DNA of 64,000 nucleotides from Pseudomonas coleopterorum (GTDB lineage Bacteria > Pseudomonadota > Gammaproteobacteria > Pseudomonadales > Pseudomonadaceae), in the NCBI RefSeq assembly GCF_900105555.1, contig NZ_FNTZ01000001.1:1674001-1738000 (forward strand). The letters are read 5' to 3'. The position numbers and the translations under genes are program-made. How positions within the stretch are numbered: the stretch's first letter is position 1; every line of letters starts with the position of its first letter. Below, piece after piece: positions 59,385-64,000 of this stretch. A model generated the notes under the pieces. It was given only the letters and a program-made list of their open reading frames with translations. It was not told the origin of the DNA and searched no databases.

Positions 59385-62300
59385 GCACAAGCGCACTGCT
59401 GGGCGGCCGTGGCTCCATCCTGTTCAAAGCGTTCAATACCACATTCCTCGGCGTGCCCGGTTGGCTGGACCGAAAGTTTGCCGCGCCTGAGACCGAAGGC
59501 CCGCGCCTGGGCGACCTGTCGGTGCAAACCTCCACCTACGGCGCCGAGATCGGCCACGTGCACGGCACAATCGCGCTGGCGGGCAACCTGATCTGGCTTG
59601 AGAACAACAAGCTCAAGGAGACGGTGCACAAGAAGAAGTCCGGCGGCAAGGGCGGGGCCAGCACCACGCCGACGCGTACCTTCAGCTACTCGGCGACCTT
59701 CATCATCGCCATCTGCGAAGGGCCTATCGATGGCATCGCGCGGATCTGGTGCGGTGACAAGCTGATCTACAACGCGGCCAGTTCCGACATTGGCACCATC
59801 ATCGCCAGCAACAAATCGGCCAAGGGCTTTCGGATCTACTACGGCACCGATGACCAGCTGCCGAATCCGCGTTACGAGGCAGCCAAGGGCGTCGGCAAAG
59901 CCTCTGCATTCCGTGGCCTGGCCTACGTCGTCTTCGAAGATTTCCAGCTGGCCGACTATGGCAACACGCTGCAGGCTGCCGAGTTCAAGTTCGAGATCGT
60001 GCAGGTTTCAAGCTACAGGGACGAGCGAGAAGTTAATCACTCCGAAATCCCGATCAAATTTAAGTCAGGTTCAGCGGATGGCGCGGGCTACCCCTATCTG
60101 GCATCGGCTGACGGGGTGCTAAACGTCACTACCGGGAAGGGTGGACAATACACATTCGGGCTCGACGGAGATTTCCTTGGTCCTATAGGGTCAGGAAAGG
60201 TTTTACCAGAATTTCCCCCAGGGGGACCATACCCTTGCGGTTTCGTAGGTACAGACCTTGTCACGTTGAATGACGCCCTCATCGGCTCCCTGACTATCGG
60301 GCAGAAGGTATTCCTGACGCCACGAAAGTATCAAGATTTCCTTCCCCAGAATCATTATCTCGTCGGCATGGCGTTCACTGATGATGCAGAAACGCTGATG
60401 GTCTTCACGGACTCTCGACCTGGTTCGGAACAGGCCCATTCGGCTGACACGTTTTTCGTGCTAGACAATGGCGGGCAGATCCAGAAACAGGGGAAAGTTA
60501 GCGCCACCGGGCTCAATAGTCAGACAATAGGGTTCGGTCCTGCAGCTCGAGCCAGCTATGTGTGCAATTCCTTGGAAAATGAAGGCGAGTACCTCTGGAC
60601 CGCAAGTGGGCTGCGTGCCGGCAACCTGATCCTGTATAGGATTGCAGATGAGCTATCGCTCGTGGGCTCTATCCCTGGCACGGTCTATTCGGACTTCGCG
60701 TACCCATCGATGCTTGCCAAGGACGGGATGGCCTATGTCGTTGCCGGCGACCGTATCAACGTGTTCACTCGTCTCGGCCAGCTCCTGTCCGAGCCGCCCG
60801 CACTTGAGCAGGTCCTATCGGCCGAGGTTCTGCGCTCAGGCCTACTGAATCAAGATGACATTGATGTCTCGATGCTTGACTCTTCAGTCAAGGGATACGC
60901 TGTACAGGGCGGAACCATCCGGTCGGCTATAGAGCCACTGCAGCGCGCGTATCGTTTCGACGTGGTGCAGTCCGGGTATGTGGCCCGATTTCTCCCGCGC
61001 GGAGGTGAGCCCGTCGCAACAATACCGTACCTGTCCCTGATCTCCGAAGGGGGCAACTCGTCGGATGTGTTGCTTGAAGAGCGCGAGATGTACACCGAGC
61101 TGCCAGTGCGCACCACAGTGAAATACATCGATGCGCCGCGGGAATACTCTGTATCGAATCAGACTTTCGAGCGCCTGAGTGCGAAGGCGGTTGGCAAGCA
61201 GGACCTGGAAGTGCCGATCGTGCTGACGGCAACCGAGGCGCTGCAACTGGCCGAGATCATGACGTTGCTGCCCTGGCTGGAGCGTTCGTCGTTCAGCTTC
61301 AAGCTTCCGCCGATCTATCAGCCCTTGGAGCCGGGTGACGTTATTATCATACCGGCGCCGTGGGCGACCATGGAGCTGCGCCTGGACAAGGTCGACTATG
61401 GACAGGACGGCACGCTGCAATGCGAGGGCATGCCGAATAGATCGACGCTGTACACCAGCAAGGCCATTGCCAACGAGCCACCGGAGCCGATCAGCACCAT
61501 ACCGGTCTCTGGGCCGACCTTGTTCGTGCCGATGGACATACCGGTCATATCGGAGAACCAGCAGAACTCGCCGAGCTTCATCGGCGCTGTAGTTGGCTAC
61601 ACGCCTGGCTGGAACGGCGCGCTGCTGGTGCAGAGTCAGGATGACGGCCAGACCTGGTCGGACCTGCAAGGCTTTGTCGGGCCAAGCACCATCGGTATCG
61701 CTTCCAACACGCTTCCGGCCAGTGCCTCGACAGTGATGGACGAGCGCGTGCTTTCGGTGCGTATGATCGCCGGGCAACTGGAGAGCATCACTCGCGACCA
61801 GATGCTGGTGGGCCGGCATTACGTGGCCTACGGCGTGGACGGCCGATGGGAGATTGTACGCTTCCAAAGCGCTGAACTGCAGGCCGATGGCACTTACAAC
61901 GTCAGTCGCTTCGTGCGGGGCGAGCGAGGTACCGAGTGGGCCACAGGCCTGCACCAGGCCAATGACTACTTCATCCTGCTGGACGACCCCGACAACATCA
62001 GCATCGGCATGTCGACTGAATCGCTGATGGCCGACCGTACGTACCGCGCGATCACCAACGGTTCCGACCTGGACAGTGCCAGCGACGTGGACTTCACGTA
62101 TCGGGGTGTCAACCTCGAACCGCTGAGCCCGGTCTACCCGGCGGCGCGGCGCGATGCCGATGGGGCAGTTACGCTCACGGTGCAGCGCCGCAGCCGGCTG
62201 TCATCGTCGTGGTGGGCAAACGGTATGGAGGCACCCGTGGGCGAGACCACACTGACCCTGGAGGCGGACGTCATGTCAGGCGGATCCGTCAAACGAACCC

Positions 62301-62443
62301 TGACCAGCACCACCGGCGTGTTCACCTACAGCGCCGCCGAGCAGACCGCCGACTTTGGCGCCGTACAGGCCTCGATCAACTTTCGTGTCTACCAACTCTC
62401 GACCGTTGTCGGTCGGGGCTACCCCCTTGAGGTCTCCGTATGA
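59381..62443 (+). CDS. Tail hub / host-specificity protein (J-like)
   Basis: 1020 residues, central tail fibre hub. N-terminal part MSTSALLGGRGSILFKAFNT and TFIIAICEGPIDGIARIWCG, then a phage-tail_3-like region (MTLLPWLERSSFSFKLPPIY, PLEPGDVIIIPAPWATMELR) and a C-terminal GTA-type domain (RFVRGERGTEWATGLHQAND). Residues about 212-480 are less GC-rich and different in style from the rest, suggesting an exchanged receptor-related module. ATGA overlap on the left, ATGA on the right. Confidence 0.9.
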   Translation: MSTSALLGGRGSILFKAFNTTFLGVPGWLDRKFAAPETEGPRLGDLSVQTSTYGAEIGHVHGTIALAGNLIWLENNKLKETVHKKKSGGKGGASTTPTRTFSYSATFIIAICEGPIDGIARIWCGDKLIYNAASSDIGTIIASNKSAKGFRIYYGTDDQLPNPRYEAAKGVGKASAFRGLAYVVFEDFQLADYGNTLQAAEFKFEIVQVSSYRDEREVNHSEIPIKFKSGSADGAGYPYLASADGVLNVTTGKGGQYTFGLDGDFLGPIGSGKVLPEFPPGGPYPCGFVGTDLVTLNDALIGSLTIGQKVFLTPRKYQDFLPQNHYLVGMAFTDDAETLMVFTDSRPGSEQAHSADTFFVLDNGGQIQKQGKVSATGLNSQTIGFGPAARASYVCNSLENEGEYLWTASGLRAGNLILYRIADELSLVGSIPGTVYSDFAYPSMLAKDGMAYVVAGDRINVFTRLGQLLSEPPALEQVLSAEVLRSGLLNQDDIDVSMLDSSVKGYAVQGGTIRSAIEPLQRAYRFDVVQSGYVARFLPRGGEPVATIPYLSLISEGGNSSDVLLEEREMYTELPVRTTVKYIDAPREYSVSNQTFERLSAKAVGKQDLEVPIVLTATEALQLAEIMTLLPWLERSSFSFKLPPIYQPLEPGDVIIIPAPWATMELRLDKVDYGQDGTLQCEGMPNRSTLYTSKAIANEPPEPISTIPVSGPTLFVPMDIPVISENQQNSPSFIGAVVGYTPGWNGALLVQSQDDGQTWSDLQGFVGPSTIGIASNTLPASASTVMDERVLSVRMIAGQLESITRDQMLVGRHYVAYGVDGRWEIVRFQSAELQADGTYNVSRFVRGERGTEWATGLHQANDYFILLDDPDNISIGMSTESLMADRTYRAITNGSDLDSASDVDFTYRGVNLEPLSPVYPAARRDADGAVTLTVQRRSRLSSSWWANGMEAPVGETTLTLEADVMSGGSVKRTLTSTTGVFTYSAAEQTADFGAVQASINFRVYQLSTVVGRGYPLEVSV

Positions 62444-64000
62444 CAGCAACCAACAAGCTCGGGCTTGAGCTGCTGCAGAATGCTGCCGCAAACCAGACCC
62501 TGGCCAACACCACCTTTGCTCTCTTGAACCAGCTGGTGCAGGCCGGAGTGGCGGACAAGGATCTGGCCGCGCCGCCTGCGTCGCCTGCCGATGAATCACT
62601 TTACATCGTGGGTGCGTCGGCCACCGGCGCCTGGGCGGGCCGAGATGGCCAACTGGCCTACTGGCTGATCACAGCTGGCGCCTGGCAGTTCATCGAGCCA
62701 AGGGAAGGCTTCTTCCTGCATGTGAACGATGAGGACGTTTTCTACAAGTTCACCGGAGCGGCCTGGGAAGTTTTCTCTGGCGGATCGGGCGGAGGTGGGG
62801 ACTTCAAGAAAGACGGCTCGGTTCAGATGACCGGTGCGATTGAATACGCCAATGAGGTCTCGGTCACTAACGCGTTCAGCGGTAATGTGTGGGATATGGG
62901 TGCTGCGAATAGCAACTTCGTATCCGCCACGTTCTACAGTCCGAACCCCGTCATCACCATGCTCAGCAGTTCACCGCTTCCTCAAAACGGTTCATTCCGG
63001 CAAGTACGATTTGAAAACGATGGAACACTGAAGCATGACCCCGCATTCCTGATACTGCCCACCGGCGCCGATATTGCAGTTCGCGCAGGCGATACAGCGA
63101 TTTTCCGTTATCGAGGGCAGAGCGAAAACAAATGGGAATGCTCTTTTTACCAGCGCGCGGATGGAACGCCTCTCAAATCTGGAGCTGGCTTCACCGAAGC
63201 CCAGGTGCGCGCAACGCCGCTCACCGGTCTCCCTGCAACAACCGGCGACGTCACCGAAACCGACAGCGTACTGTCCGGTATCGGCAAGCTCCAGGCGTCT
63301 AAGGTCGCCAAGGAGAGCGGCAAGATCCTGTCGACCAACGACTTCACGACCAATGAGAAGAACAAGCTGGCGGGTATCGCGGAGGGCGCTCAGGTCAACT
63401 CTGTCACTTCGGTTGCTGGGCGCACTGGCGATGTAAATTTGGCGAAAGGGGATGTAGGCCTCGGCAACGTCACCAACACCGCCGACGCCGATAAGCCAGT
63501 TAGCACAGCTCAGCAGACAGCGCTGAATGCCAAAGTCAGTAAAGCTGGTGCCGAATCAATTGATGGGGTCAAAACGTTCAGTAGCAGTCCCATTGTGCCT
63601 ACACCTGCTGCTTCGGATACCTCGGCCAGTGTCGCGAATATGTCCTCCCTACGATCGGCGATGGCTCTATTTGGGATTGGAACGGTCAACGGACCCGCTA
63701 TATCCGACGCCAATAGTGCAAACAACGGAGGGCTATTCAGCTTACCTTCCAATGCTTCCAATAACCCAACGGCTACTCCTTCGGCATTGCTGGTGGTGCC
63801 CTTCGATAGCGGCGGCTGCTTACAAATCTGCGCTTCTCTAACGTCAGGACAGAGGCTTCTTTGGCGTACAGAAGCAGGTGGCAGCTTTTCAGCTTGGCAG
63901 GAGGTTGCTCGGATCACATCTCCAACATTCATGGAGGCAATGAATGTTCTTTCAACCACGGGTAATGCCGGACTCCGTTTTGGCCGACAGAACGGAGCCG
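62440..64000 (+). CDS. Tail fibre protein, N-terminal part (cut by window)
   Basis: At least 520 residues, no stop before the window end. N-terminus MTATNKLGLELLQNAAANQT and SPADESLYIVGASATGAWAG is DUF2793-like and probably binds the hub. A linker is followed by collagen/fibre-type repeats (NKLAGIAEGAQVNSVTSVAG, KGDVGLGNVTNTADADKPVS) common in tail fibres. The receptor-binding tip lies outside. Starts within the stop of the hub gene (ATGA). Confidence 0.88.
   Translation, partial: MTATNKLGLELLQNAAANQTLANTTFALLNQLVQAGVADKDLAAPPASPADESLYIVGASATGAWAGRDGQLAYWLITAGAWQFIEPREGFFLHVNDEDVFYKFTGAAWEVFSGGSGGGGDFKKDGSVQMTGAIEYANEVSVTNAFSGNVWDMGAANSNFVSATFYSPNPVITMLSSSPLPQNGSFRQVRFENDGTLKHDPAFLILPTGADIAVRAGDTAIFRYRGQSENKWECSFYQRADGTPLKSGAGFTEAQVRATPLTGLPATTGDVTETDSVLSGIGKLQASKVAKESGKILSTNDFTTNEKNKLAGIAEGAQVNSVTSVAGRTGDVNLAKGDVGLGNVTNTADADKPVSTAQQTALNAKVSKAGAESIDGVKTFSSSPIVPTPAASDTSASVANMSSLRSAMALFGIGTVNGPAISDANSANNGGLFSLPSNASNNPTATPSALLVVPFDSGGCLQICASLTSGQRLLWRTEAGGSFSAWQEVARITSPTFMEAMNVLSTTGNAGLRFGRQNGA

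Larger units (their letters stand above)
21543..64000. mobile_element. Lambda-organised temperate siphophage prophage (right end missing)
   Basis: From the tRNA-Pro 3' end to the window edge all genes are of phage type: int/xis, recombination, CI/Cro control region with operators, O/P replication, NinB/NinG, terminase, head, long non-contractile tail with tape measure and tail tip. The long tail and G/T frameshift point to a siphovirus. No broken essential gene is visible, so it may be inducible. Lysis genes and attR are expected to the right. Confidence 0.95.

Noticed and set aside
21543..64000. CRISPR array or restriction-modification system
   Set aside because: No regularly spaced direct repeats and no Cas, methylase or restriction genes were found.

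Overview
The window reads as a chromosomal segment of a Pseudomonas species (fluorescens/putida-type gene content; the species cannot be fixed from sequence alone). The conserved run thrS-infC-rpmI-rplT-pheS-pheT-ihfA-merR-tRNA-Pro, the GC-rich codon use, a Pseudomonas-style REP doublet near the left edge and phage genes of Pseudomonas type all agree. The first 21.5 kb is host chromosome. The rest is one lambda-organised temperate siphophage prophage inserted at tRNA-Pro(GGG), and it runs off the right edge of the window.

Host part. A leftward CPA-type cation/proton antiporter (226-1566) and a leftward orphan TccC/RHS toxin-like gene (1706-4489) are followed by a rightward ribose operon, rbsBACRKD, with a secreted nucleoside hydrolase as its last gene. 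A TTGACA promoter and a perfect 14-bp palindrome (CGCAAACGTTTGCG) precede rbsB and are probably the RbsR target. A cluster of small genes follows: two conserved unknowns, an I78-type lipoprotein, a cold-shock protein and a secreted cysteine-containing protein. The translation operon comes next. Its thrS leader contains a hairpin that looks like the anticodon arm of tRNA-Thr(GGU) just before the ribosome-binding site, infC appears to start at ATT overlapping the thrS stop, and the rplT-pheS gap has a long hairpin overlapping a PheM-like phenylalanine-containing reading frame.

Prophage, left arm (21.6-34.3 kb, leftward). Integrase, an overlapping excisionase-like gene, a PP2A-type phosphatase, a tRNA-guanine-transglycosylase/DpdA-like protein, a YqaJ exonuclease/Bet annealase pair and many small genes are packed with ATGA-type overlaps. 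They are driven by a PL-like promoter inside two operator palindromes, and the leader has an rrn-type boxA. Two short genes at 27.2-27.8 kb point the other way.

Prophage, control region (34.3-36.9 kb). CI is flanked by five related 17-bp operators, two in an OL position and three in an OR position. Between CI and OL, behind a terminator, lie two linked genes (zinc ribbon; coiled coil plus one membrane segment) in exactly the position of lambda rexA/rexB. They are the best candidate here for an undescribed exclusion system.

Prophage, right arm (36.9-64 kb, rightward). Cro, CII, Rha, an O-like initiator with iterons inside its gene, a P-like loader, NinB, NinG, a Q-position gene, terminator, small membrane proteins, terminase, portal, MuF-like protein, scaffold, capsid, connector genes, tail tube, tail chaperones joined by a -1 slippery heptamer (GGGAAAC), tape measure, tail-tip proteins, NlpC/P60 hydrolase, a J-like hub and a truncated tail fibre. 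Two insertions with their own signals sit among the structural genes: an HNH endonuclease and a superinfection-immunity (Imm-type) membrane protein. No endolysin, attR or CRISPR array is visible in the window.
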